The translations under genes were made by a program, and so were the position numbers. The notes under the pieces are model-generated. The model made no database searches. It saw nothing but the letters and a program-made list of their open reading frames with translations, and had not been told where the DNA came from. Shown piece after piece: positions 45,557 to 56,852 of a DNA stretch of 64,000 nt. The stretch lies in the NCBI GenBank assembly GCA_947462335.1, contig OX381718.1, positions 39,400,976 through 39,464,975 on the forward strand, in the 5' to 3' direction. This stretch comes from Harmothoe impar (Eukaryota; Annelida; Polychaeta; Phyllodocida; Polynoidae). Each line of letters starts with the position of its first letter. The stretch's first letter is position 1.

Positions 45557-45714
45557 CACTGTCAAAAGGAATTTTAGCTCCACAGGGAGTTATACTGTAG
45601 AATCTACAGTATAAAAGGATAACTATATTATTGATTTCAAACCAAAAATACGTCCTTTTATACTGTAAATCTACAGCATAAAGCACTGTGCAGCTACACT
45701 TACTTCTGACAGTG
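45557..45714. mobile_element. 158-bp mariner-like MITE (CACTGTCAAAAG ends)
   Basis: CACTGTCAAAAGGAATTTTAG left and TACTTCTGACAGTG right with CTGTGCAGCTACACTT / TTTTAGCTCCACAG arms; TA on both flanks. ACCAAAAATACNTC ... TTTTATACTG occurs both inside and just before it (45490), so part of the element is duplicated. Confidence 0.7.
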
Positions 45715-45934
45715 TAGCATATACTCTACAACTACAATATATTGTACTGGTCAGCTACATCTACTTCTAGCTGTGTAGACAGGTAGGGTGGTTGTAGGGG
45801 GTTTAGGGGTAGGGGGTAATATACTTGTCACTTCTCTACACTACAGACCGCTGTCACCATTGATTACGTAATTTGGTGATTTATTGATGTTCATAGATTG
45901 TAATAGAGAGCAGGTATAACAACAACACTACCGC

Positions 45935-45985
45935 CACCAACACCAACAACAGCAGCAGGAACAACAACAACAACAACAACACCAT
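45935..45985. repeat. (AAC)n-type microsatellite
   Basis: Interrupted AAC/CAC units. Confidence 0.8.
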
Positions 45986-46165
45986 AGTAAGACTGAATAT
46001 ATAATATCAGGTTGTAAGAAATAGGTTAAGTCGGTCGTGCTTATAGTTGAAATGCAAAGATCACATTTGAACATGGATACACATACGATTCTTAACGGTG
46101 TTTATGCTGATCAAATCTATGAGGTGTAATGACAGCAAAGTAGCCAGCCCAAATTAAGCATTGCA

Positions 46166-46245
46166 ACCCTGGATATTCGAATTCTCACAGTTGAAACAAT
46201 ATAGATCGAAATCCGATGCTCTGCCACCTGAGCCAATTCCCTACT
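46166..46245 (-). repeat. tRNA-like sequence (SINE head or tRNA pseudogene)
   Basis: Minus strand has TGGCTCAGGTGGCAGAGCAT, very close to a tRNA A box and D arm, and AATTCGAATATCC like a worn B box. The T-arm stem and acceptor pairing are poor, so not called a functional tRNA. Confidence 0.5.
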
Positions 46246-46702
46246 CCCAACAAGCCTAGGTTAATATGGTATAATATGTATAGGTGCATGTTAAACGGCT
46301 TCCTACACTGTGAAGATACCTCACAAAAGGTCATATCACGATTATGTTAATTAATTAGCGAAACAAGCCACAGGAATCCAAGTACTTCCTCCAGGAGGTT
46401 TACTGTCCACCCAAACTAACCCCTTACTCCAGCCACCCACACAAACAGAAGAAAAAGAAAGGACGGCATATTGTCTCAGTTTCAGCCATTGGCATTTTTA
46501 TATGGCTTCATGCACTTGAGATACCTCCCTGGAACCTGGAACCCAAGTACTATTCAGTACAATGAGTCCAGCCACTACAAAGTCATGTAGTACATTAGAG
46601 GTCAGGAGACGCCCTCCAGGGTTCCAGTCACAACACGTACCTGACTCACCCACAACCTGTGCCACTCACAGGGTGCAGGAGGACTCACAGAGTACAGCAG
46701 TA

Positions 46703-46955
46703 GTCCTTTAAGGACCGCATAGTGCTTTAATATACCATGTCCTTGGTCGTCAAGATACATGAAGGCAACCGTCGGGAATCTACTCGCCAGGGCTGATTTA
46801 ATGCATCATGCTGACCCTACGAGGTTGATTCACTCCCTAAGGGTCGGCATGATACATGTACTCAGTCATGGTGCGTAGATTCACCAAGGCTGCATTCATG
46901 TATCATGACGACAAAAGGTGCAACACATTTAAGCGATATGCTGCCCTTGAAGGTC
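46703..46955. mobile_element. Nested-palindrome element, copy 12
   Basis: TCCTTTAAGGACCGCATAGTG left, TATGCTGCCCTTGAAGG right. Confidence 0.85.
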
Positions 46956-47009
46956 TTGCTAGACTTCCATAGTCTCAGTGAAGTGGCTTACATAATCCTG
47001 CTAACACAC

Positions 47010-47217
47010 TTACCCTTTAATGGCCGCATAGTGCTTTAAATGCGTCATTATTGTATCCTTGATGCATGAATGCACTCCCTGCATGGGGGGTATCTTTCAG
47101 GGTTGGCATGCTGCCTGACAACAGCCCTGTTGAGTAACTCCCCAGGGCTGCATTCATGCACCATGTCGACCAAAGGATGTAACACATTAAAGCACTGTGC
47201 GGTAAGTAAAAGGGTTA
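47010..47217. mobile_element. Nested-palindrome element, copy 13
   Basis: TTACCCTTTAATGGCCGCAT left, AAAGGGTTA right; only about 55 bp from copy 12. Confidence 0.8.
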
Positions 47218-47644
47218 TCAAATCTCATACCACGTGGACACAAACACACACATCGACACCCATTGTCCGCGCGGCTTATAGCCACCGCGCTAATTAACCT
47301 GTAAGCCTAATCAATAATAAGGCATGCAGAGTAATTAGTTTAATACGACTCCCTGGGGAAGCTAGTGGTTGGTGGGGGGGGGGGGGTTGAGTTGGGGATG
47401 TACAAATGTGTATAGAGGCCTGGAGAGCTGCGATTTGGTGAGGGATTATTTGGTGTATATCACAGTGAGCCGAGTCGGGCGAATTAAGCTGGGCTGCCAT
47501 GGTGAATAGATCTTAAGGAAAAAGCTTTTGTAGATGTAAGGGGAGCTTTAAGGAAAGAGAGGGGAGAAGGGGAGAGGGAGGAAAGGTGAGAAGGGGAGAT
47601 GGGGAGGTAAAGGAGGGAGTGGGGAGCAGGGCAAAAGGGAGTCC

Positions 47645-47727
47645 GAGTGGGCACAGAACATTGAATCAACATTTATAAATGGATATAAATGTTGATTCTA
47701 CATTGATTCAATTTTGTTCCCACTGGG
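47645..47727. mobile_element. Minimal CCCAGTGGGCA-family element (about 83 bp)
   Basis: GAGTGGGCACAGAACATTGA left and TTTTGTTCCCACTGGGG right, with a perfect inner palindrome AACATTTATA..TATAAATGTT. Appears to be the two family ends joined with almost no interior. A purine-rich tract precedes it (47540-47640). Confidence 0.7.
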
Positions 47728-48916
47728 GTAAATGTATCGGGGGAGGGGGGGGGGGGTCCCCCATGCCCCCTGTCGTTGTTAAAGAAATACTATGTAGCCC
47801 TGTTGATTTTAAGAAAGATTTCCCACTTACACACTTTTTGTACACCTGTCTAATCATGAATTTAAATTCAGGTTCATGGTCTAACGTCTGTCACCTTTAA
47901 AGCCCCCAGAAATTTCTCAAAGTCAAATTCAAGGGTCTATAATCATCTTATTAGGCATATAAACGCATGCTAAGATATGTGGTATGTAGGAGGGGGATCG
48001 AAGCTGGGGGGGGGGGGGCGGTTAGTCATGAGAAAGGTCAAGTCATGGACGTTGGGCGTTCCACATGGGTGATTTCTAGGAACGTGTTGGTTCAATAGTG
48101 TTGCGTGGCGGCAGGTAGATCGTCTGAAAGAACAGGAGGTTTGCTTCACACAGCCTCTTTTCACACGATTTACCGACTATAAACAGGTCCAGTCTATGGA
48201 CAAAAAGAATAACTCTGGCCTTAGAATGTGCCCTGTCCCCAAGAGAGTCAACGTGAACACATCTGAAGATAGCCCTAGAACTGTGCCCAGGGCCATTTCT
48301 AGCCCTGGTTCCTTGTGATCACTGGACCAATACACTCACAACTGGCCCCCACTGGCTACTGATGTAGGGAGAGGTGGCCAGTTAAGCAAGGTTAATAGGG
48401 TCACTAGATAAGGACATGTAATTTCTTTTAGGAAAGTTAACACTAAAGACGGAGATGGGTGTTGGTGCTACTCCTTGATACATTTCACAGTAAGGGCTAT
48501 TTTATATATTGTGAAGTAGTTCTAAAAAGCTAAATAGCTTACTAAATAAATAAATGGTTATTTTTTAGATGAGAATTTAAATGCATCATTGACTCTCTAA
48601 ACCCCTTTATGTGGCCCTACCCAGGTTTAGAAATGGCCATGGTTCCACAACAAGCACTGAAGTATCACTCCTGATAAACCATCAAAGTGATAATATTTTG
48701 TTTTAATCCTCCACACATTGTTTTGGAATAGAGAAGACTTGCAGCGCCCTCTAAATACTCCTCACCTCGCCACCCTAGAACAACGTGTTCTAAGACTTGT
48801 AACGGGTATAGAGATAAGTATGGGTGGCAGCCGGTGTCTTCTTTCCCCTTTTTCTCCCCGTGTCCCCCTGGTGGACGTGACGCGACCTACCAACGTTGTA
48901 TCCGGTTGGCTCATTG
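47728..48916. other. No gene recognised
   Basis: G10-G12 runs at 47745 and 48007; otherwise featureless. Confidence 0.4.
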
Positions 48917-49181
48917 ACCTTTAAGGACCACATGATGCTTTAATGTACCGTAGCCGTTATCGCCATGATGCATGCGTACTGCCCTGGGGAATCACTCACC
49001 AGTGTTGCATTCATGCATCATGCTGAACCAATGCGGTTGATACAATACATAAGGATCGGCATGTTGCACCAATACGGTGAGTTACTCAGTGAGGTACTGC
49101 ATTGGTGCATCCGGGGTGCATCAATTCATGTCGTCAAACGAGCATGATACGTGAGGCATCATGCCGCCCAGAGAGGGTTAA
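48917..49181. mobile_element. Nested-palindrome element, copy 14
   Basis: CCTTTAAGGACCACATGATGC left, GAGAGGGTTAA right, with an extra GGGGTGCATCAATTC block before the right arm. Confidence 0.8.
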
Positions 49182-49263
49182 ACAGACGGCTGTTTACACC
49201 AATGAGGGGGATAGAAAGCAGCATCTCGTTTTAGGCTTTTAAATACTGTAGACAAGAAAGGGG

Positions 49264-49478
49264 TAACCCTTCAAGTACAGCATAGTGCGAGTAACACGCC
49301 GGTTCTGCATTCACGCATCATGGGAAGCCAGCAGGGTTGAATCAATACACTCTGAGGGACGGCTTGATGCACTAATGCAGGAAAGTGTTATGTGTATGTA
49401 CTCGCTGTCGATGCATTTGTGCATCATGCTGACTAATGAACATGAAGCACTGAGGCATCATGCTGTCCTTAAAGGGTA
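49264..49478. mobile_element. Nested-palindrome element, copy 15
   Basis: TAACCCTTCAAGTACAGCAT left, CTGTCCTTAAAGGGTAG right; the left half-hairpin is deleted. Confidence 0.75.
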
Positions 49479-49638
49479 GGGATGCTACCGATGTGTGCAT
49501 GACCTGAAATACAAGTACAGCTTCAACACTGCAGCCGAGCATTAGGCAGATGTCACTTGGTAGTCTGTGTAAAATGCCATGAAAGGGTTAGAACTCTGCT
49601 ATGTTTATAAAGTAGATAATGAAAGAAAGTTGTTCAAC

Positions 49639-49715
49639 CCGTTAAGAGCCGCATAGTGCTGCAATGCGTGATATACCTCTTATTCTTAAACGTAACGTCT
49701 CGATGCATGAATGCA
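49639..49715. mobile_element. Nested-palindrome element, copy 16 (left arm only)
   Basis: CCCGTTAAGAGCCGCATAGTG to ATGCATGAATGCACC, then unrelated DNA. Confidence 0.7.
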
Positions 49716-51904
49716 CCTATTCCGTGTTGTTAAAGAGGTGAACAACACTCTCTAAATTGAAACGTAGGATGAGACAGAAAATGGACAACATATGATAGTC
49801 AAATCTAAAACTCACTCCAACGTCATGACGTTATCCCCCCCCCCCCACACACACACACACCAACCCACACACAACCCACCTTTCCACTTACTGCCCACGT
49901 GACCCCTGACCTGACATCTGGCGGGGATGGTGGGAACTATATCGATTTTCACCATTTCGGTGACGATTAATTTCTTCATGCATGGCCTTTAGATGTTAGA
50001 GCTTATTGCATCACAACAGGTCAATAATTGAACAGCATCTCTGTCTGTTTTGGATCGATCCAAGATTGAAAAAATATAAAATGTATGTCACATTAGAATA
50101 GTTTGCAGGGTAGAGCGGAGTGAAAGTACAATGAAATGACAATAAAGCCGTTTATGCCTAAGGGCAAAGGGAGAGGTTGATGCGTTCGCCTCTTGCAGTT
50201 TTGCTGTTTTTGGAGTTTAGCCAAGGAGGTTCTAATTTACGACTGTTTTGTATCAAACAACACAGCTACGTATTTAACAAACACTCCCATATTTTATTTG
50301 GAGTCATGTAGATAACTAAGCAAAGATATCGATGATGACAACGTGGAATATTGCTGGACACAGCAGAACATATATATGTTGACTCATTATGACATCTCTT
50401 ATCCAGTTAGCCTACTGGACTGCAAATACAGAGGGTAATCCTCACTGTCCTGCTGTGTCCGAGCATCTATATATGACGGTGATGGCTCAAAGTAGTGCCC
50501 CATGGTGCGTACCATTACATCATGCTCTATGGTATTCTGTATGATCCCTTGTAATGATCCCTGTATAATATAGAGATCTGCCCTGTTTCGGTCCCATATT
50601 ATGGGCTTGCCCAAATTTGAAATGCCCAGACCCAGCCCAGATTCAATTTGTGATACAATACCATCCAGACTATACCTTAAATGACATCTTTCGGGGATAA
50701 TAAGCACAGATGAGTACACTTTATGAATATATGGGTTTGTAGATTGAGCCCATCTGGGTTGCCACTGACAGCCCTGGACAATAAAGATCAACCCCAGAAC
50801 TGGCCAAGCTCACATGATACAACCCATATGGGGCAAGACATCATATATATAAGATGCACCCTGCACTAACATCTCACCATACCATCAATTTTATATTCAG
50901 TCATGCTTCTCCTGTAAAAGAAAAAACTAAAAATACCGTGTTCCTCATGTCCTAATGTTCTGAGACATGGAATACAGGTGGATGCTACCAGTTGCCTGAC
51001 TCCCAAACCGTCCCCAGTTATTGGCAGAGTGTCCAACTCTAGTGTCCAGTGTGGGACCGTCCCTATGTGTACCAATTACATGTATGTATAGGGCATATAG
51101 CAGGGGCCATGTATCATGTAAATAGAATAGACATAGCCTACAATATCATATATAGCAGGCCAGGGGGCATATAGAAACCGATGGGTCAGCCTCTATACTC
51201 GACCCATATAAGTATATCAGGGGTGGGTCCAGGGTGCCAAAAAATGAAAGTTAGTGCAGTTTTGGGACTTATAACTGGCATACAAAGAGCATAGTTCTAT
51301 CTGATGAACACTGTTTTGAATGTTATACCAAACTCACAGAGAAGGCTGCACTCTCCTTATACATGGTGTGGAGTGCAGCATACCAAAATTGCAAGAGGCT
51401 CTGACAATCCTCTGTGAGAACAATGATGCTTAGCGATCAACAGATTTGTCTTAGTCTCAAGAACTTACACATTGGGAATTACAGGTATAATGATGAAGCT
51501 GTGTTCGTATCTGGGAAAGGGGTGGCTGGCTCAATTCTATTTCTCATAAACTCCAGAGGCGTTGTGGGAAAAGGTGGCTAGCTCCCTAATAAAAAAACTA
51601 TGGATACTACTACATATTTAACAGTTCGCCACCCCAAATAACATGTTTCCTTCATTATTGAACTACTTTAATAGCATAGCATTTGCCTTACCATTGAGTT
51701 TCCATCACTATAGCCAGACAGAATGTAATAAACAATTCCCCTGCAAATTTCCTCTCAGAATTAACTGTGTCGTACCCTATATGTACGGCTATATCTCAAG
51801 GATCACCAGGGGTGGGTGGATACAAACCGTAATACACCTCTGTATATATAACATGGGATTTAAAGCTGGGGTAGAAGTAACATTAGTGTACTCGTGAATG
51901 GAGT
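49716..51904. other. No gene recognised
   Basis: C/CA-rich run at 49836-49880. Near 51025-51110 a block CCAGTGT...GCAGGGGCCATGTATC is shared with 60745-60815, so an interspersed repeat is present but undefined. GAAATGCCCAGACCCAGCCC at 50620 resembles 31650. Confidence 0.4.
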
Positions 51905-52160
51905 TTAACCCTGTAAGGGCCGAATGATGCTTAAATACATTATACTATCGTGGACACGATGCATGAATGCAGCCTTGGTGATTGACTCACCAGTGCTGCA
52001 TTCAAGTGTCCTGCCAACCCTATGAGCCTGATACGACCCTGAAGGGTCGGTGTGATGCAATGAATGCAGCCCTGGCGTGAGTAGACTTACCAGGGCTGCA
52101 TGCATGCATCATGCCCACACAGGGCATGGCACATTTAAGCACTATCCGGCTTTAACACTG
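51905..52160. mobile_element. Nested-palindrome element, copy 17
   Basis: TTAACCCTGTAAGGGCCGAAT left, GGCTTTAACACT right; clear central GAAGGGTCGGTGTGATGC. Confidence 0.85.
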
Positions 52161-53220
52161 GGGGATAAACTTCATTAGACTGGTTTACATAGCACTGGTG
52201 TTAAGGCACATGAGAGGAGCCATTCAAGAACCATTCAAAATGACCCTTAATGCAAGTAATGCCTAGTTTTCTGTGGAAACCATTCCCCCAATCAACATTT
52301 TGTTACCCCTATTCTAGATTTTACTTGTAAAATAATATTTATGAATGCCCCCTATAATTATATATATGTAGTATCATCGTAGCCCATTGAAATCAGGGGT
52401 TCGGAATTAAGAACATGGCCACTGATTGTGTCAATAATTATCCAAAAGATTTGTGTTAGCTGAGTTTGTAGATTTGCATAATTGGTTTACTCTTAGACTT
52501 ATTCCCAGCCTGGGAACAGCTAAGGTGCTGAGCCCTTAAGTGGCTATGAGCACAAGACCTGCAAACAGCAACGATCTAAAGAAAAGGTGTGGGTGAAACA
52601 GGAGGAGGTAAAAAAGAGTTAAGATCTGATATCAATGCCATCCAGAAGAATGAAACCTCTGTAAAAAGTAGTCGCTAAAAAGATGTTCCCATCAGCGCCT
52701 GACTTCAGCATAAAGCTACAGAAATAATGAATAAGAGACATTACAGCAAGGGGGCCAGAGCGATAATTAAAGAGCGAAATGTATAGTTCTCTTTTACAAG
52801 GTGAGGGGTGGGGGGTTAGTGGGAGAAGAACTGGAATAAACAAAGGTTCGTGAGGTCCGGCTTTTAACGCCAAGTGACAATTACTTTACAAGTCAATGCT
52901 GTGCGTGCAAAGGATTGGATTAGCACGTCTATATTTAGCATAATTTTCCACATGAGTACCTGAATGGAATCTCTGTACCAGTAGACATTTTCCCTGGAAG
53001 ACTATACTTAGTCTGTTTATATCTTACTGAGGATGCTTAGATAAAATAGTGCACATTCGTATTCATATCAAGCTATAACGTTAAGGCAATGGTCGTTATC
53101 CAATACTGCTGCAAAATATAATAGAAAACTTTTGCTACCGGTACATATTCCCCCTTGTTCAGTTCTATGCAATTCTTTGCAATTCTTACCACAAAAGTCA
53201 CAATAAAGTACACTACTGTC
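52161..53220. other. No gene recognised
   Basis: AT-rich DNA, no supported feature. Confidence 0.4.
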
Positions 53221-53568
53221 CTAGGTGCTTTAATATGTGCTATTCTTTTTGTCGTCATGCTGCATGACCCAAACCCAAAACAGAGAAAAGAAACAGAGTC
53301 CAGAGGGAGTAGAGACTGCCTACAGAATGAGTATCCTCTAGTCACCTCTAGAGGGGAGTCACCTCAGGGACTCTTGCCCAAGGGAGTCACATAAGGACAG
53401 GACTGACCTAGAGAGGGGAGTCATTTTGGAGGCAGGGTGTATCAGGAGTGCATCAACTATAACCCATAGGATCAACATGGTACATGGATGCAGTTTCATG
53501 GATTCATACCGATATGCCGATACACAGGGCATAATGCATTACAGCATTATGCGGCCCTTTAAGGATTA
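53221..53568. mobile_element. Nested-palindrome element, copy 18, interrupted by another MITE
   Basis: Left arm CTAGGTGCTTTAATATGTGC to GTCGTCATGCTGCATGA stops near 53267. A relative of the 34573-34809 element (AGAAACAGAGTCCAGAGG ... GGGAGTCATTTTGGAGGCAGG) fills 53270-53440. The rest of copy 18 then resumes and ends ATGCGGCCCTTTAAGGATTA. A nested insertion is the simplest reading. Confidence 0.7.
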
Positions 53569-54236
53569 GCTGAATTCAGACAGTAAGTCTGGGTAGGATT
53601 CTACATTGTAGTACATGTAACCATGACAAGGTTCCAATCAATACCAGACTCCATTTAGTATAACCCACATGGTAGACACCCTCTATCCCAAAGACAAAAA
53701 CTCCTCAGTCATTTACAAAAATAAAAAAGGGTGCCAAAGCACAAAGTATGTCCTACTGAATTATTCACAGAGCTTCCATTTACAAAATCAAACAGGGTTC
53801 CAGGCCAATGACTCCATTTCCTTAGTGAGAGAAACAGAAAAAAAGGAGTGAAAGCTCCATTTGTGACTGCTAACATTACAAAACAAACACTATAGGGACG
53901 AGTATATTCATATATCTTGAAACAAGGGGTATTAATTAAGGGCTATTAATATAATCATACAGAGAGAAAGCCTTTAAAAATGTAATTTAAACAGTATGCA
54001 TTGTATCGTGCTCATTTTTTCCACAGCAGGGGGGGGGGGCGGGGGTGGATTGGGGGCGGGGGCGGCCCCTTGACCAGGCTGGGGGGCAAAGAATGTCAAA
54101 CCCTGGGCAGCTGCTAGAGGGGGGGGGGGCGGGGGGTTCGACCCCCTTTGGGGTGGGGGGGGGGGGGATTCAAGCGCCCGTCGAGATCTCCCATCACCCA
54201 TGCACCCTTGTTGTTAAACAATGATCATTCCCTAAT
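53569..54236. other. No gene recognised
   Basis: G-homopolymer-rich (54029-54168) left flank of the retrotransposon. Confidence 0.4.
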
Positions 54237-54524
54237 CAGTGAAGTCGGACAACAAAGTATAGTATGGAGTCTTTATCCTGTGAACTGTTGGACATAGACA
54301 AGTTGGTACATCTCAATACAATGGTACATGAAAACAATTAATATATGAATGCAGTTTTACATCTCATATGTCGTTACATCATGAAAAATACATTTGGAGT
54401 TATATCATGAAAAATACATGTTCAAAGACAGTGTTTACATGTTGAAGAAAATAATAATGTCATTTCTATGACATGACCCAGTGTCTTATAGGGTTATATG
54501 AGTGAGTCAGACAGATTTTTTAGG
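54237..54524 (-). repeat. Split direct repeat B2 (288 bp)
   Basis: Same sequence as 54771-55058 at an offset of 534, with one substitution near the inner end (A at 54512-54513 region versus C). Confidence 0.93.
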
Positions 54525-54585
54525 CGTATGATAGGAGTCTTTAAGACGAGTCTGATCTTGTAGACCTAAGGGTGGGAGGGCGTGG

Positions 54586-54770
54586 TAAATCACGTCACCA
54601 CCCCGGGGCGAGCAGCAGAGAAAAGGAGCGGGGTCCGGCGCGCAAGGGTTTATATAGGGAGTAGTTCCAATTCCGGCCACTTGGGGTGCCACCAGTAGGC
54701 GCGGACGCTGAGGGAATGTCCAGTTTGCCGCCCTCCTCTGATTACATGTAATTTACAATTACTTCACAAT
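54586..54770 (-). repeat. Split direct repeat A2 (185 bp)
   Basis: Identical by eye to 59623-59807. Adjoins B1 directly, so the internal A2/B1 junction (ACTTCACAATCAGTGAAGT) reproduces the joined ends of a circular intermediate. Confidence 0.93.
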
Positions 54771-55058
54771 CAGTGAAGTCGGACAACAAAGTATAGTATG
54801 GAGTCTTTATCCTGTGAACTGTTGGACATAGACAAGTTGGTACATCTCAATACAATGGTACATGAAAACAATTAATATATGAATGCAGTTTTACATCTCA
54901 TATGTCGTTACATCATGAAAAATACATTTGGAGTTATATCATGAAAAATACATGTTCAAAGACAGTGTTTACATGTTGAAGAAAATAATAATGTCATTTC
55001 TATGACATGACCCAGTGTCTTATAGGGTTATATGAGTGAGTCAGACCGATTTTTTAGG
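54771..55058 (-). repeat. Split direct repeat B1 (288 bp)
   Basis: Partner of B2. Contains the stop codon and last few codons of the recombinase gene. Confidence 0.93.
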
Positions 55059-56036
55059 TGCAAAGAGAGTTGCCATGGCAGTGGCGACGGAAGCTGAGGG
55101 CTGAGGAGGGACATAGGTAGACATTGGCCACTCCGAGCGCCAGGTGCCATGGACTTTGATGTCATCCCTTTTTGCCCCTGCTGACTGGGCAGCCAGAGCT
55201 CCCCCGCGACGCAGGGAATGTGATGACGTTGTGTAGGCATATGGACATTTAAGGACACTAAGGGCCTTGCGAAGCATGTTGACCATGTGAATGGTAGTCA
55301 GAGGCCTCCCATCAGAGAGGAGGAAGGCCGGCATCTCAGGAGAAGATGGGACTAAGTCAGTGTAGGTCTTCCATGCCTGAGCTGGGCAGGCTGGGGACCC
55401 AGGGATCCTTGGCAAGGCTAGGACCACAGGATGTCCGGTCACTGAGATGGTCTTAGAGGACCTCAGGATGACTACCAGCCCCGTCGGGTGCAGGAGGACG
55501 TCCCGACGTCTGAGGGTATGTGGGCCGCTCCAGAGTGTTGCAGTTGGAGACAGCAGGTTGGAGGTCCTAAGAAATCCAAAGTATCCCAAAGTAATCGCTG
55601 CTACTAGGGTTGGACCTTGGGGGACCTTAGACAGTAAGGCACAGGCCTGAACCAGGTATGTAGGTTCCAGGCCCGGTGCTGGTGAAGGTGTATAGTTAGA
55701 CAGTTTGACTGCCCCTTTTTCTACATACTTGGCCTGGCGGGAGGAGAGGGCTGAAGGGTCCCCCCCTCTATCCTGTATCCATCCCCGGGCACCACTGACG
55801 TAGTTCCTCCTGGCTTGAATGGATTCTAAGGAGTTGGCCAGAAATTGCATGTAATTGCAAGAGTCCATGATGGTAGGTTGGAGCAAGTCTATTCCATAGC
55901 ATAGGCCAAATGTGATATAGAACTGAGCCTGGCGCAGCTTGTTGAGGGCTGTGTCACCTGTGACTGCTGCCTGTAAAGACCTGTAGGCCTGAGCGCCGAG
56001 GGGAGTAGCTGAAAGACACATGTGGATTAGAGTCAT
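55041..56036 (-). CDS. Tyrosine recombinase
   Basis: Integrates the circular DNA copy of the element by site-specific recombination. About 331 aa from the ATG at 56036. That ATG overlaps the TGA of the RNase H frame (ATGA), which suggests reinitiation. An N-terminal helical core-binding region (about 20-115) precedes the catalytic domain. Visible catalytic residues: Arg in GYFGFLRTSN (about 157), the beta-hairpin Lys in RSSKTIS (about 195), His-x-x-Arg in SHSLRRGG (about 273-276), the HGTW box (about 296-299), and nucleophile Tyr in MSTYV (about 308). All expected positions are filled, so it may be active. The C-terminus lies in repeat B1. Confidence 0.92.
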   Translation of the reverse strand: MTLIHMCLSATPLGAQAYRSLQAAVTGDTALNKLRQAQFYITFGLCYGIDLLQPTIMDSCNYMQFLANSLESIQARRNYVSGARGWIQDRGGDPSALSSRQAKYVEKGAVKLSNYTPSPAPGLEPTYLVQACALLSKVPQGPTLVAAITLGYFGFLRTSNLLSPTATLWSGPHTLRRRDVLLHPTGLVVILRSSKTISVTGHPVVLALPRIPGSPACPAQAWKTYTDLVPSSPEMPAFLLSDGRPLTTIHMVNMLRKALSVLKCPYAYTTSSHSLRRGGALAAQSAGAKRDDIKVHGTWRSEWPMSTYVPPQPSASVATAMATLFAPKKSV

Positions 56037-56852
56037 ATACAAGTGAAGTAGGGATGTGGTTGGACGTGTTGGATCTTCACTAGGCCCCTCTCTCTAACCA
56101 GGGCAGTGGCCTTGAGCACCATATCTGGCATATGCTGCCTGGACAGGGCATCGGCTAGAGGGAGGTCCTTGCCATACTTGTGTACAATTTGGAGAGTATG
56201 ATCATGAATGGCCGCGTCAACCCACAGCTGCCTGGAGCACGCCGCCAGCACCTTGTCAGTTGTCTTGCCTGTGTGCAGAGCCTGTTGAGAGCCAAGGTTG
56301 TCAGTACAGATTACTACATGTAGGCCTTGGGAGACTGGTGGGAGGAGTGACCTATAGGCTATGAGGAGGTTGATAGCTTCCCGCTGGACTATGTCTTTGT
56401 AGGCCTTTTTGAAGTGTGAGTCATATGTGACGGTGTAGTAACTGGTACTAGAGTTGCCACCTCCCCCTTCCATGGAGGAATCACAGTCAATGGCGAATTC
56501 CGTCCTGGGAGGGGACAGAAGGTGGAGACCATTCGAGCGCTGCGCATATGTGTAGAACCATAGCACATCAGCCCTGAATGCATTAGACAACCAGATCTGG
56601 CCCAAGTCTGGCGCCATCCTGAGGGCATCAAGGATTCGAGACAGGAACCTGCGAGCTGGGGGAATGCACTTCCCAATGTGGACCAGCTTACCCACTAGGG
56701 ACTGGATGTCCTTCTTGGTTGCCCTCTTCCGGGTAAGCCACATTGAGCAGTGTTCAACAATGGCCGCCAGTTTAGGGGGTGGTATAGTCAGGGTGAGAGA
56801 CACTGTGTCCAATACAAAGCCGAGCCATTCCAGCCTAGTAGTGGGGGGGGGG
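56033..56852 (-). CDS. RT thumb and RNase H domain, in -1 frame to RT
   Basis: Degrades the RNA strand of the RNA:DNA hybrid. The frame has no early ATG; it continues the RT across a C10 run (56843-56852) in the -1 frame. After the run it reads into WLGFVLDT, the usual sequence after the RT palm in this group. RNase H residues: Asp in FAIDCDSS, Glu in QREAINLL, Asp in VICTDNLGSQ, and a final Asp in LADALSRQ. Ends in TGA overlapping the recombinase ATG. Either a one-base indel in the C run or a slippery frameshift site separates it from RT; in relatives RT and RNase H are normally one frame. Confidence 0.88.

Noticed and set aside
46166..46245. Functional tRNA gene
   Set aside because: A-box half is good but the T arm and acceptor stem do not pair.
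50399..50791. 130-codon minus-strand frame
   Set aside because: Contains a block also found at 31650 in non-coding DNA, so it is probably within an interspersed repeat.
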